A DNA stretch of 64,000 nucleotides. Source: Pyrocephalus nanus (lineage: Eukaryota > Chordata > Aves > Passeriformes > Tyrannidae). The notes beneath the pieces are model-generated. The model was not told the origin of the DNA. It did no database searches and saw only the letters and a list, made by a program, of their open reading frames with translations. The stretch is from the NCBI GenBank assembly GCA_038380795.1, contig CM076264.1, forward strand, positions 6,264,001-6,328,000. Reading direction: 5' to 3'. Each line of letters begins with the position of its first letter. The stretch's first letter is position 1. Made by a program: the position numbers and the translations under genes. This document shows, piece by piece, positions 24,573 through 36,967 of this stretch.

Positions 24573-25980
24573 AAGCTCTCCTTCACCTCTCTAGCATAGT
24601 TCAAATCTCAGGCAGCACTTAAATCCCTCTTAAGATCTCAGGTCAGGGTAAATTTCACCCTTGAAGAACTACACAGAGAGAACCTTTCTTTTGTCCCGCT
24701 TTGGAAAAAGTCTGCCTGCTTCATTGTGTATCAGGACTTTTTCCTCAAATGTGGTCTTCAAATCACAGGAATCCCCAAATTACCTCTGGCTGAGAAGACA
24801 CAACTTAACTATAAAATGATGCAAAGCAAAACCAAAACTTAACAAACAAAAAAACCAAACACAAAACCAAACAAATTTAAGATTCACTAATTGAAGGAAA
24901 AAGTATTTGTTGGCATTTGGAACGTGATTCTGTGACAGATGGGCTGTAAGCTGACCTTTACAGCAATGTTTTTTGTTATCATATTTATCATACCTTTGTT
25001 GTCTATCACAACTGTTGCAAGTATCTGTGAGTACTAATAGTCCTGGTCCAGGAAATGCTGTTTCTCCAGCCTCTCTCTCGCCAGAGGTATTTCCCTTTTG
25101 CTGTGTCCGTGCCTTAAAGACAAAAATATGTGTTCCAAGATTGTTCTTTCTAGAAACAGGAACAAGACAAATTTTTCCCTTCCTAGATTGTATAAAGGTG
25201 AGGAGGAAATTACAAATTCTGTCATATGAACATTCAATCCCCTCTACTCAACTGTTTTCTGCATGATTACTTTTTCCACTGAATGAATACAAACTGAAAC
25301 CATCATACATTTCCTAGGAAGAGGGGGAATCAAGAAGAACAAGGGCTTCAGCTTGTCTCTAAAAAGCTAATAAAATTCTTTTAGAGTGAAATTTTACAGC
25401 AGAAGGCATGTTCACCTGTCCTGCAGTAATCTCTGGATTCACGTTACTCTCTGAGTTGTGTCACTGGCATTGAACTGCTCAGTTAAATGAGAGAACTCAG
25501 GCTGATGTGACACCCTTTTCCTCTTTTCTGGAGGATGATGCCCCAAACCTCACCACACAGGCGAGTGCTGTTCTTCAGTCTCTTCTTCATTTTCTTCTTG
25601 CTTTAATTTTCTTCTTAATTTGCATAGAGCAGTTGCCTAAATTACTTCTTACATATCAATAATATAAGAAATGTTCCTAATTGAAAGCTTTTACTACTAC
25701 TACTAATAATAATTTTATTTCATCAGATAAACCCCAAAATACTCATGTTCATGACAAGAAGATATCTAACAGAGTAGCATAAGCTTATCTTAAAGTAAAC
25801 AGACACAATTCCATTTAAGTGGCTAAAGCGTACTGAGCACTGAAAAGGAGAGACTGCAACATTAAGGACTGAAACATCAGTTGTTTAGAAAGCAAGCATT
25901 TAGACTAATGAAAAATGTTTCTCTTTATTAGGCTGTCTTATAAATACTTATTGGGCAACATTAACAGCAGCAGGAAAAGG
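24571..25980. other. Gene-free AT-rich DNA
   Basis: No gene recognised. Low-complexity parts include an AAC/AAAC-rich patch at about 24833-24880 and a (TAC)n/(TAA)n trinucleotide run at 25691-25714. Confidence 0.6.
25691..25714. repeat. (TAC)n-(TAA)n trinucleotide run
   Basis: About four TAC units pass into about three TAA units. A compound short microsatellite. Confidence 0.85.
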
Positions 25981-26520
25981 GCTGTGTCTAATATAACATA
26001 CGCTGTGTCTCACGCATTTGCCTCTGCTCATGTAAAGAATCTGTACATTATTTATGAACAGCGAAGTTGTAAGTTTAAAGACCCATTTTGGGGCACAAAG
26101 TTAGATTAGGCACACTCGGCGTAGGCCACATTGTTTTTCACCGAGTCCCATAACTCAGAATTATAGTACAGTGACTTGTGTCACACGCAGCCACATTTCA
26201 GCGCTGTTTACTTCGCTCTGCGGCCTCTCTGTGTCGAAGGTGAGCAACTGGGTACCAAATTTACAGGAGCTTTCAACCGGCTCGCAGGCTCAAATCTCAA
26301 AACATATGGGACTCATTTGGAAGCCAAAGTCAACCTTTAAATCAAGCAACAAGAAGAAATGAATCATTTTAAACAAGATCTTTAATCATCACAATAGGAG
26401 AAGCCGTCGAACAACCCAGGTTCAGTTGCTGGAGTGTGTTTTAGGTACATGGTGGCCAATAAAACAGCAACTTTACCGGTGATTAAACATGTCCTGGTTA
26501 AATATGGACTTTATTTAACT
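25981..26520. promoter_or_regulatory. CpG-retaining block, candidate enhancer or non-coding exon
   Basis: About 16 CpGs occur in 540 bases, concentrated at 26115-26290 and 26403-26478, while the kilobases on either side have almost none. No repeat family is recognised and the base composition stays moderate, so it is not a classic GC-rich CpG island. A strong splice-donor-like site, AAG/GTGAGC, has its GT at 26240. A plus-strand frame spans the area (26171-26362) but crosses the donor and ends in a run of lysines, so I do not call it coding. Possible readings are a conserved developmental enhancer, an exon of a long non-coding RNA, or a small promoter. The sequence cannot separate these. Confidence 0.3.
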
Positions 26521-26609
26521 TCATTGGCTTTTTTCACCTGTCCCTCCACACACACAGACTCACCTCACCGAATTACCTGAAATAGTATCTCACAAACATC
26601 TGACTCCAA

Positions 26610-26718
26610 TAATCACAGAATTATGGAATGGATTGGAAAGCACCTTAAAGATCATCCAGCTTCAAACCCCTTGCCATGGGCAGGGACACCTTCCACTAGG
26701 CCAGGTTGCTCAGGGTGC
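26610..26718 (-). mobile_element. CR1 LINE, short 3' end fragment
   Basis: Minus-oriented CR1 tail. On the plus strand it opens with aatcacagaattatggaatgg (the inverted 3' octamer region), then gattggaaagcacc, ttaaagatcatccag, ccatgggcagggacacc and aggccaggttgctcaggg, after which the standard CR1 order is lost. It contains only 3' UTR and the last few codons of ORF2. Truncation is at the expected 5' side, so it is a dead 5'-truncated copy. Confidence 0.9.
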
Positions 26719-26775
26719 ACCTGATCTCTTTGTCTACAACATTAATGAAGATATTAAAAGCATCCTGGCTCACAC
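26719..26775 (-). mobile_element. Possible internal fragment of an ancient CR1
   Basis: The string tgatctctttgtctac, then attaatgaagatattaaa, resembles the inverted reverse-transcriptase region of ancient amniote CR1 elements; compare the similar passage near 58690-58740. It directly abuts the young CR1 tail. Either an older element was the insertion target or the match is chance. Confidence 0.3.
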
Positions 26776-28113
26776 AAGGCTTACTGAACAAAGACTTGTA
26801 GGATGCATTTATTCAAAATGCTCAGAGGCATTATACAGTCAAATCAAAAAACAAGCACCTAAAATCCATTTTTTAAGTATTGAAATGCTCCATCAAAGCA
26901 AACTCCCAGGTACTTAGAGCTTCTGCTCCACAGCTATTTAACACACACAGAACACATTACCATAGCAGACAAAATACATTAGAAAAGGACACATGAACAC
27001 AGGATGTGGAAATTTTACTAATGTCGCACAGCTAACAGCAATTCCTATATTTGTAGTTCGAACTATTCTCCAAAAAATACAAAAAATCAATTCTATTTAT
27101 CAGCATTTTTAAGAGCATGTGTTCAAAAGACAATAAAAATAGACAAAATATACTGTTGTAATGGCATTTTCCTTACTATCTCCTTTTTTTTTCTCCTTAA
27201 AATACTAAGGTTAGGATAATTTCACTACCTCTTCCCCACTTCAGCTATGTCAGTTGCTCAAGAGCCAACTGTCTCCACACAGAATGGAATAGAAGGATAG
27301 TTAAATGGACTGCCATCATCCAGAATAAGCAAGAAAGAAAAACTTCCACAAGCAGGTGACTCCAAATATATAGTTAGGAAAATAATTCTTTAAAATGTCA
27401 GGAAGGAACGGGGCAAGAGAAACAGGAAGTCTGTGTATGGTTTGATCATCAGTGTAATAAGGACACATGTATATATGGCTCAGAACCTGTAGAATTTTTC
27501 ATTTAAGGATTGTGTTGGTGTTAGTCTGGGTTGAAACCTGCCATCATACATCAGAGTCCAAGGAACATTTTAAACAGATGCACAAAGGAAAAAGCAGAAT
27601 ATTCATTGGACTGAAGGATTATGACAAAACAAATGGACTTACTTGACTTGTTCTAAATTCTGGTCTCTATAGGACAAAGCTTATTCCCTCATTTTGCACT
27701 ACTTCGTAGAGTTCACCAGGAATCCTTTCCAAGCCATTCTCTGGCAGGGCTATACTGGAGAAAGAGCCTTCAGGAATGAAAGCAAGGCTCAGTTTTATTC
27801 CAAATGCTGTACTAAAACCTCTTAGCAGAAATTAAGTCAAGCCACCAGCCAGTGCCTGCCTCGTGCCCCAAAGCAAAACAATATAAACTGCTGCATAAAT
27901 TTTGCCCTCTGTGATACCACCATTGATTGCAAACATGACTTTAATCCTTTTCTAAATTACTAGTTTTGCAAATATGTAATGATGAGTTTTATAGTTTATG
28001 TACACACTTGATGTTATTTACTACATCTGCAATACTTTTTAACCATAATGCTCATTTTTGGCACTAGTGAAATGTATTAATTATGTGTTATACCAGAAAT
28101 GTACCATTTTTCA
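26776..28113. other. Gene-free AT-rich DNA
   Basis: No gene or repeat recognised. A perfect 12-bp palindrome TAGTTCGAACTA lies at 27054-27065. Open frames are short. Confidence 0.6.
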
Positions 28114-28700
28114 TAAAATCACAGAGGGGGTCAGGTTGGAAGGGACAACAGTGGGTCATCTGATCCAACCTCCCTGCTCAAACAGGGTCATCCCAGAGCA
28201 CATGGCACAGGATTGTGCTCAGATGGCTCTTGAATATCTCCAGTGAGGGAGACTCCACAGCTTCTCTGGGCAATCTCTTCCAGTGCGTGGTCACAGTAAA
28301 GTTCTTCCTCATGTTCAGGTGGAACGTCCTGTGCACCAGTTCCTGCCCATGGCCTCTCGTCCTACTGCTCAGCACCACCAAGAAGAGCCTGGCTCCATCC
28401 CATGCCACCCTCCCTTCAGCTACTTATAGACAAGGATGAGGTTCCCTTTCAGTCATCTCTTCTCTAGGCTAGAGAGTCCCAGCTCCCTCAGCCTGTCCTC
28501 ATAATTGAGATGCTCCAGTCCCTTCATCATCTTTGTCACCCCCTCTGGACCTGCTCCAGGAGCTCCATGTCTCTCTTGCACTGAGGAGCCCAGAACTGGA
28601 CACAGCACTCCAGATGTGCCTCACTAGGGCTGGGCAGTGGGACAGGATCACCTCCCCACACGTGCTGGCAGTGCTCTTCCCAGTGCACCCCAGGAAAGGA
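28114..28700 (-). mobile_element. CR1 LINE, 3' portion with broken end of ORF2
   Basis: The longest recognisable young-type CR1 copy in the window, in minus orientation and about 590 bp long. The plus strand starts at aaaatcacagaggg and runs through ggttggaagggacaac, ctgatccaacctccctgctc, gactccacagcttctctgggc, ttccagtgcgtggtcac, cttcctcatgttcagg and ctcagcctgtcctcat to agcccagaactggacacagc. Read on the minus strand, the last part keeps the CR1 ORF2 C-terminus, with [16 protein letters not shown] in one frame (28178-28408), while the preceding part continues in other frames. Stops and frameshifts separate them. It encodes nothing functional. It belongs to a different subfamily from the copy at 49.9 kb, judged by the 3' UTR wording. 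Confidence 0.93.
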
Positions 28701-29640
28701 GCAGAAGTTAAAATACAGCTCAGTTTTGCCAAAAGCAGGTGTACAGACGGTTCAAGGAAAACCAAAAGTCAGAAGAGGAGGATATTAAGAAAAATACCTT
28801 ATAAATCTACTATTACTCTAAGTTATCAGGAGTGATGAACTGTAAAAAATACTCCTCTTTATTAATTAATATTTGCACAGGGCATTCCTGACGTATCAAG
28901 AGAAATACATTAGTGAGTGGGGTTCTGCTTTGTGCAAACAAAGAAAAATAAATCATTATTATGTTTTTTTACCCTCCATATTTGTTTTCTCAGATAAATG
29001 TACTGCCTATTGCAGGGAAACAGCCAAATGGCTATTTGGAAGCAAATCCACGTGCTACCTACCAATCATTTCAAGTAAATTATAATTATTTTCTTTGGCT
29101 CCTTGAGAAATGTGACTGACTATACATGAGGGTTGGTGTCCTCGGGATTGGTGCTGTCATGCCCTGCTCAAACTACCACTCCCACAAAAACCTCTCTGCC
29201 AAGGCAAACAATGGCCTGGAATTCGGTGAATTTTTCTGAGCAGAGATAATGAGGTGTAGTTGACTCCCATCAAGCTCAACCAGGCAAGTGCAAGTGGGTT
29301 ATTCCAGAGGCAGTGAGAAGGGCTGGCTGGAAACCAAAACCCACTTTATTTGCAAAAGAGGAGGAAAGGCTTTCTAAAAAAAGAGCCTGGAGAGATGTCA
29401 GAATACCCATTACAGCCCAGAATAAAGCAGAGAAGTCAGCAGCAACTCATGAATTTATGAGTTGTGGTGGTCTTTCAGAAGTCTTCTGGATCCCACTCAT
29501 CCTCTGCAAGCTCTCAGAGCCAACCACTGTTGATGCTGACACTTCTCCTTGAGTTACCCAAGCGTTCATGGAGGAAGTCTGTCACTCCCAGATGACTTGA
29601 AATCAATCTAATTTCAATATCAACCATATTTTCCTTTTTT
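28701..29640. other. Gene-free AT-rich DNA
   Basis: No gene or clear repeat between two CR1 relics. Part of it may be further decayed CR1, but I cannot align any landmark with confidence. Confidence 0.5.
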
Positions 29641-29689
29641 TTATTTCTTCCTTCCTTCTTCTTTCACCTCAGAACTTCTCTCTTTGCTG

Positions 29690-29960
29690 TTGATACCATG
29701 CTAGATTTCTTATCCTCTTAGTGAAGACTGAAGCAAAACTTCATTAAATTCATTAACCATTTTAGCTTTTCTTCCTCTTTGAGCAGTAGACCACCTCTGT
29801 CCTTGGTTTTCCTCTTAATGTGTTTGCAGAGTGCCTTTCTGTTACCCATCGGGTAACAATCTTTCTATATTTTATTTCCAATTGCATTTAATGTGTTCAT
29901 ACAATCTCCTGTTAAACTCTTTCTAATTTCTATTTCCACATCAGTGTTTTGACTGCCATG
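29690..29960 (-). mobile_element. Ancient CR1 relic (internal region)
   Basis: The plus-strand strings tagtgaagactgaagcaaaa, ttcattaaccattttagc, cctctgtccttggttttcct and gtgcctttctgttaccc follow, in order, the inverted internal part of old amniote CR1 elements: the stretch 5' of the main reverse-transcriptase motifs, read backwards. Divergence is high, so this copy probably predates modern birds. Edges are uncertain by some tens of bases and no frame survives. Confidence 0.55.
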
Positions 29961-30482
29961 TCATTTTTGTTCTGTGGATAAAGGACTTTGGTGTCCCTTT
30001 AGCTGATTCAGGTAATTTCAGGAGGAAATTAGATGTGATATTCTGCAAAAAGAAGAGATTTCTTGCTCTTCATTGAAACATTTCCTCCGTTCCCATGATT
30101 TGCAATATTAATCCAAGGCTGTTGCTGCACCTAGATTCTTGCTTTTTGTCATAAGTATTTAACATGTACAAAAATATTTCTTATTATGGCCCACAATTAA
30201 GGAAAAGAAAAAGTGTAGACTCAGCAACCACCAAGTATATTATATGGACTGGCAATAAAAGTAACTGAACTTTAACTTTGAGGGCTGTGTTCAGTTCCCT
30301 AAAGGAATATGAAATATATCTTTGCACTGATGGTATTTTGTCTGCAGCGTGTCATTTAAAATCAGCAGTAACACATAACCCATCTCTCCTCCTCTGTTAG
30401 AAGTCCATATTGATTTAGCAAATGTCTTTGCAGGCAAGTGAAGAAGGAACAAGCAAAAAAGATCAATAATTACTAATAAAGT

Positions 30483-30510
30483 AATACATAAAGCAATACA
30501 TAAAGCAATA
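30483..30510. repeat. 12-bp tandem duplication
   Basis: The unit aatacataaagc occurs twice directly, followed by a partial third copy. A local slippage-type duplication in AT-rich DNA. Confidence 0.9.
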
Positions 30511-32822
30511 ATACAATGCTTGTATTACTATATATATTTATAAAAATCCAGTTCTAGTTCATAATTTTGGCAAAAGTTTATTAGGGCAGAAGCTTTCTTT
30601 GTTTGGTCTGCGTCTGAAGAGGTCTTTGCCAAGTATGACAAAATAGGATTCTGACATCTTATAAGTTACTAGATCACAACATAGTTTAAGATGCTTTCTT
30701 TTTACTCAGATAAAAAATTATGTCTAGGATTTTTTAAACCACAGACTTGGCAGGTGACACTGGTTTGAATACAAAACTAATTCATATTTAAAATCTGTTA
30801 TTTGCTCAGTGTTGCCATTGACATTGAGACCCTGTATCAGTAAAAACAAGGTCAAAATATCTGCCAAATATTACACTGAAGGATTCATGATCATTTTGAC
30901 TTTTACTTCATTTAAGGGACAAGACCATTTCTTTTGCTCTTGAGTTGCACAACACAATTGTTAAGCTCCAGAATGAGCACAGTAACTAAGTATGTGACTA
31001 AAAGAAATTACCATGCATTTCCACATATGTGGGTGTTTACATCACTCAGAGGTCCGGCTTCCTTTTTTTCTGGGTCAATATATTTGCCTTGGATATCCAT
31101 CTGGGAACAAAAAAGTACAGTTTACCTTAAGATGCAAAATACAAGTATATACATCATTTTGCATTATTCTTCTCTAAATAATTCTTTCCATATTTTTGGC
31201 TTCCTTTTGAAAGTGGTGTCAAATTGTTTTGTTTATTAGCTGATGAAAATGAGGAGACTTTCTTTCCGATACGCTGCTTTGCACATCTCACCTAATTCAA
31301 ATTATTTCCTTTCATATCATGACTCACAAGTGCTGTTTAGCCACTTCATTGAAGAAATATATGTTAGTCCCTTCCTTTATTCACTATGTTCTCAGGGTTA
31401 CAAAGAGCCTCAGAACTTCCAGCCACAGTGCTCAGATGTGCCTCCAGAATCTTGCAGGCAGAGAACCATGAAATTGTCTCAAGGATCAGAAACATAAAGC
31501 AGCAGATACCCCTCCTGCTTCAAACCTTTTTTGAATCTATAGCTAAATTTATATCCTATTCAGGGAAGAACTCTGCTAAAAGATCAACCCTTTTTCTCAG
31601 AGGCTGAGATGTCCCTCGGTTCATGTTTTGCTTTGGGTTTTGTCCAGGCAACTGGATCAAAGCTGTCATGATCAGTTTATGAATCAATTATATTAATTGG
31701 AAGGATTTCTGACCAAAAAAATGGAGCACAAGGAGCTTGCACAGCACTGGTTTGCACTAAGAGCTTGCAATTCCTGTTAACCTCAAGTAATTCACATTTA
31801 TTGGATTGCCACCGAGCTGCTGGTAAGTGGAGAGTGGACACCAGTTACTTAAGACTTGGCTTCAAGTACTGGAGCTTCATAGTGGCTACTGGAAGAAATT
31901 AATTAAGAGATGATGAGATACAGAAAAGTCATGGGTTTAGTTTCCATTTGGCACATCCATGTCCCATTAAATGACTCTGAAAAGATTTTGTGCATTTAGG
32001 TAGATTAGGCACAAAATCTGAAGACTAGAATGTTTGTCCAAGACCAGCTGTGCAAGTATATGTTCTTGAACTTCTAATTTTTGGAACATGAAATCAGCTG
32101 AATGATTCAGAACATGAATGAAAATCAAAATGGCAAAGATTCAGAAGTATTTTAATCGCTGCCTGTACCGGACTGTTAATTATCCAAATTTACAAAACTT
32201 TCCAATGCTTGACACTGGCATAGAAGTCCATAAAGCATTCGATTCATAATTTCTCAGACTTAAATGTGACCTGCATCTACAGTGGCTTAGGTATAAAAAT
32301 GTCAGTAGTTAACAACAGGCAATTGTTATGCCAGTAGAAAGCAATGGAGTTTTGACAGCAATTTCACCAGAGCACAGACAGAACCTGGCTCACAGGTGTA
32401 ACTCGATACTCGGTTTGGGAGAGCAAACTTGAGAGGGACTGAGTGGAGGAGACTTGTCAACAAGCCCTTAAGATTTGGAGGGAATCCCTGATTTAGACTC
32501 ATTCGACTGAGAGTTGCCCAGCAGGAACTTCTTGAATGATTCCTCCGATGTTTAGACTTCTGTGGATTCTTCTGCAACCGAGGAACAAATCCACATGTCA
32601 AGCTGGGCAGATGAACTCAAATTCCCCACCTCTAACTCTTTCGGCCTCCTTCTTTTGTGGTTTTGTAATCCACAAAACACCATAATACCTCATACAAATC
32701 ATTTCAAAAGACATATGGTTTAGGAGAGATCTGCAGTCAACTTAAGGAGACATTATTTTCATTTCATTATTCATTTTTCCTCCTTACATGTCTGGTAGAG
32801 TGGTTCAGATTCTGTCTTCCAT

Positions 32823-32830
32823 TGACGTCA
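32823..32830. promoter_or_regulatory. Perfect CRE palindrome TGACGTCA
   Basis: The full 8-bp cAMP-response element consensus bound by CREB/ATF proteins in vertebrates. There is no promoter context. The surrounding cattgacgtcaactggagt could have arisen from an old repeat containing a cattgacttcaatgg-like core, so function is doubtful. Confidence 0.2.
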
Positions 32831-34409
32831 ACTGGAGTCACACCCATAATACTCAAGCCCAGGATTTATGATCCAGCCTATAACCTGTGATTTTGAAAGG
32901 TCACATACACTGCAGTTAGACCATGGTATGAATTAAGGAACAGAAGTTTAACCTGCTATTTCCAAAGTATTACATGCCGTTGTTATTAAGAATTCTTTCA
33001 AGTTTATTCCTTTATCTAAGCATGAAACAGACAACCAAATTTCCAGTATTCTTCAAACTTATCATCCAAAATTTTCTGCATTTAGAAAAAAAAACCAATT
33101 TGCACTTAGAGCAGAAATTCCAAACTACAAGCTGTGAACAAAAAAGATATAACTCTTTTTCTGATCCATGATATGAAATATGCACTTGAGTATTTCAGAG
33201 TGTATCAAGATGGATTCACAGTCAACTGCCATTCAATAAAGTATAATATAACCTCCCAATCTAATAAGGACGGTGCCATTTGCTTTCATCCAGTGTTCAA
33301 AGCGATAACAAACTCCTTGTCCACTATTTTTGCCTTTAGCAGATCTTCTCTAATCTTCAGATTTTGCAGCACTAAACCCCAGCCAGTTCTCAGCTTTAGA
33401 CAAGAAAGAGAAGCAGACCAGTCATCTTTTTCTAACCAAACACAGAAGACAGAGCTGTTGTGGGAAGAATCTAACACAGGATTTTCTCTCCTATTCTGTT
33501 TTTTTCTGCAGTCATTCACCCTTCTGCCCTGCTGACTGACAAATGAGATCCATCCACTCCTGCAGATACTATGAACAAATAGAGATGGCAGCTATTTACC
33601 AGCAGCAGAATAGTACAGCTGGAGCCTATTTAACTGATGATGATTTCTTAGTAACTTCTTACATTTCTTACCTGGAAAACGGGATATTTCTGTTACCATT
33701 CAGCAGACAGTGTGGCTAAGGGCAACGACTTTGGCTGGAAAAGAAATGGTAAGCACAGTTATTTCTGACTGATCAAGTCACAAAAGAGAATGATTTAAGG
33801 AGTCTCGAAAAAGTAAAGAAAACATCTAAAAAGGAAGCCTAGGGAGGATTTTTACTTTCATCTTCAATTGTGGTAGCTTTTCTTCTCCTCATTACAACTC
33901 TTAGATCAGTTCAATCCCTTTGTATTTCCACAGGTTTCAGTGGTCTGACAGGAGGAATGAGTTTTGCCTTTTCATCTCTGTGTAAATGTTTATGTATAAA
34001 TAGATACACTGCCCCAAATTCTGGGCCGTGTTCCAGCAAATTCCCTCTGTAGAAACGAGATAGATGTCTCCAGGGGATAATTAATTCCTTTGTTGAAGTG
34101 GAAGCCCAGATGACACAAGCTTAGGGGAATGGTTGTAGTCTTCCCTGAGTTCCTCTGGGGGTGGTGAGGGGAGACTTTAATGAGGGTATGACGAGTTCTG
34201 ATTGATTCCACTGACTGTTCAGCTGTCCCTAAGACCACTTCAGTGGTCACTCTGCTGAAAAGTAAGTCCCCCAACTTTATGAAGATGTTTGAAAAGATGA
34301 ATAGCACAGGAAAAATATTTGACTGATGCCCACTAGAAAGTAATATTGATTAAAAGGCTTGGAAAATGGAAGGGTTTTCTCTGTTTCCATGTTTGATCCC
34401 TCTTTTTCA

Positions 34410-34617
34410 ACACTTAAATTCTTTTTCATATCAGAGGGTTATCCAGCATCGGAACAGGCTGTACAAGGAAGTGGTTGAGTCCCCATCTCTGGAGACAGAT
34501 AAAAGACACACAGCCATGGCACTTAGGGACATGGCTTAGCAGTGCACTTGGTAGTCCAGGTTTACAGTCGGACTCGATGATCCTAAGGATCTTTTCCAAC
34601 CTAAATGATCCTATGAA
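34410..34617 (+). mobile_element. CR1 LINE, 3' end, plus orientation
   Basis: The only plus-strand CR1 in the window. It shows the ordinary sense order: ggaacaggctg, then gaagtggttgagtccccatctctgg, then catggcacttagggacatgg (end of ORF2 and start of the 3' UTR), then ggactcgatgatcc, ttttccaacctaaatgatc and a final ctatga. In translation the beginning gives RNRLYKEVVESPSL, matching the CR1 ORF2 C-terminus. It is 5'-truncated, has several substitutions, and keeps only one octamer at its end. The left edge is uncertain: the AT-rich bases at 34410-34433 fit the preceding part of ORF2 only loosely. Confidence 0.9.
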
Positions 34618-35567
34618 AACAAGTGTTCAGGATTTAGAATTTCCCTTTATGGGGTGTCTTCACTGCTACTACAGAATCTGCTAGCACTAGGTGCCCTCAC
34701 AGTTTGACTGTCAGACTTGCAGCCACTCTATTCACCACAGCCTCTGCGTTGTTTACATATTAAGAATGTTTTTAAGACAAACAACGTGTTTCATATTTTC
34801 TCTTTATCGTGTTTTATAGCTCTTCCTTTTGTTTGGGTCTAGAGCTGCCTTGAATTCAGGGGAGGTAACTAAATCACGCAGTTTAACCTCCACAAAGAAA
34901 GCATTGACCTGGGTCGATTCTGAAGGAAAGGGGAAGAGGGAGGTTATGTTCCATCCAGAGCTCTGAGCCAAATAGATTTGAAATGGAGAAATGCCCAGAT
35001 TTCTTACAGCATGTATTCACTAAATCACACTAACCCATTGTGTGCTGCAATTCCATAGAATTTATCAGATGCCTTGAGAACAGCAGTCTCAGATTTTCGA
35101 CCCCCATACTCACAGCCCTGGTCGGCAGAACAGGAGGTCAGTGCTCCCGTGTCTGCACAGGTTGGATGAGCTGCTCCTGCTGACCTAATTTTCAGATGCT
35201 TTTGATATGGTTGCATCAAAACCACAAACTAAGCTCACAGACATACTTGGAGTCATTCCAGGGGTTTCTCACAGCGGGCTCTGCATAAAATAAACTTTAA
35301 ACTGATTAAAGAAACGGCTTTGTCATGCATTTGTTTGATTGACCAAGGTGCTAAAGTGCCATCAGGCAAATCAGCTGACTTTTTTACCATGCCTATATAT
35401 GAGCATTTCACCAAGCCTGTCACTTATGTTTTCTATCTCTGATGTTTGTCCTGCACTTCTGATATAGGACCTTTGGTCACTAAGCCTTCAAGGTACAGAT
35501 TCCGTGTGGCTTCTTGGAAAATATATGGAGAGCCAGAAGAGGAGAGGAATCACATATTTGCACAGTA

Positions 35568-35590
35568 TTATCCCACAGTTATCCCACAGT
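35568..35590. repeat. 11-bp tandem duplication
   Basis: Two perfect head-to-tail copies of ttatcccacag. A small replication-slippage duplication. Confidence 0.9.
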
Positions 35591-36950
35591 CATACTCCAC
35601 CAGCATTCAGGTGGATCACCTGATAGTATCTTTCCATTTTATGGAGACCAAAATTCTCTTGGAAATATCTTTATTCAAAGAATAAAAACATTAAACTTTT
35701 TATTAAAAAAAAAAAATTTCTTCAACGTGCATTTAAAGGAATACCTTGACTAGCTAAAGAAGTAAAAACATTTTGAATATTAAGTTTGCATGCAGCACCT
35801 CAAAAAATGTAATAACTCTCTTGGGAAGGGAGAAGCCTGACTGTTTCAGGCCAAAATTTGTTTTCTTCTTCCTTAAATATGGATTTTTTGAGAATCAAGC
35901 CAAAGTTTTTCTTCTAACTTACCTGGCTTTGTTTCACAAATATTCTCCTCTTTGGCATTGCCTCTAGGTTTTAATATATGTTTCATCAGTATTAGAAGTA
36001 AATAATGAAATTATATGTCCACTGGCTATTTTCTGCTATAGTGATGGATTAATCAACAAGGGTCAGGGAGACCATTTATCTTGGCATTTCCAAACAATGT
36101 TTGACAGCTGATCTCATAGTATAAACTGCCTAGAAAATTCCAGGGATACAGAAGAAACTTTTACCGAGAAAGGAAACTGTGATGTAATGGGAGTAAGTTA
36201 AAAAAAAACAAACCAGAGGGAGAACATGGATGTTCTGTCACTGTCTGTTTTGTAACGCATTTCAGAGTTTTAATTTAACGTTTAATTTCTGTTTTGGAAA
36301 CAAACACACAATGTCCTAAAAAAATATTAAGTCCCTACCTGTAAAATCACTTTAATGATTTTCATCATAAAATTACAATCTGACATCCAAAAAATTAGGA
36401 GATTTAACTTCAAAATGTCATGGTACTCTTTGGTTTTGCATGGTGCCTAAAACTCAGTGTCTGTCCTATTTTTTCATCAGACTTCAAGGTGATCAGTAGC
36501 TTAAAAAACACAAAAATCTCTGTATTTTTTTAGGTATGAAATCATCAGAGTATTCAGGTTTTAGTTACCCAATACTGTAAGAATGTTCCTGTGAAACTTG
36601 TGACCAAAATTTACACAGAGGCCTTGCTTCTGGAACAGAGGGTTTACATCAAAAACTTTCAGGATTTTTAAACAAACCTTTCAGACCTTGAAAAGCTTGT
36701 TAAGAAAAAAAGAACTACAGAAACCAGAAAACATTTAAATTAACATACAATATTATTGTTGTTACTTAGCCAATGACTTTGGGATTCTATTAAATTCTTT
36801 CTTTTTTTTAAGTGTTTCAGGAGGTATAAATCTCATAATAACCAGTTTCAGCTTTACAGCTGCAAGAGGACAATAGGGAAGGGGAGAAAGAAAGGAGTTG
36901 AAGACACTTTCCATGTTTCTGCACACAGATACAAACACACAGAAGAACGC

Positions 36951-36967
36951 AAAAAAAAAAAAAAAAA
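36951..36967. repeat. Poly(A) tract, 17 nt
   Basis: Seventeen uninterrupted A following an ACAC-rich lead. No AATAAA upstream. Confidence 0.9.

Larger units (their letters stand above)
29961..34409. other. Gene-free AT-rich DNA
   Basis: No gene supported. A 12-bp unit aatacataaagc is repeated about 2.3 times at 30483-30510. A perfect CRE palindrome TGACGTCA lies at 32823-32830 inside a stretch (32806-32880) that may itself be an old repeat. Frames of 101 and 133 codons (30934-31239 and 33134-33535, plus strand) show no family resemblance. Confidence 0.6.

Noticed and set aside
27054..27065. 12-bp palindrome TAGTTCGAACTA as a tRNA B-box or SINE
   Set aside because: The B-box similarity is partial and there is no A-box or tRNA fold nearby.
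28178..28408. Minus-strand frame that could be called a gene
   Set aside because: Also a CR1 ORF2 C-terminal remnant in a frameshifted, truncated element.
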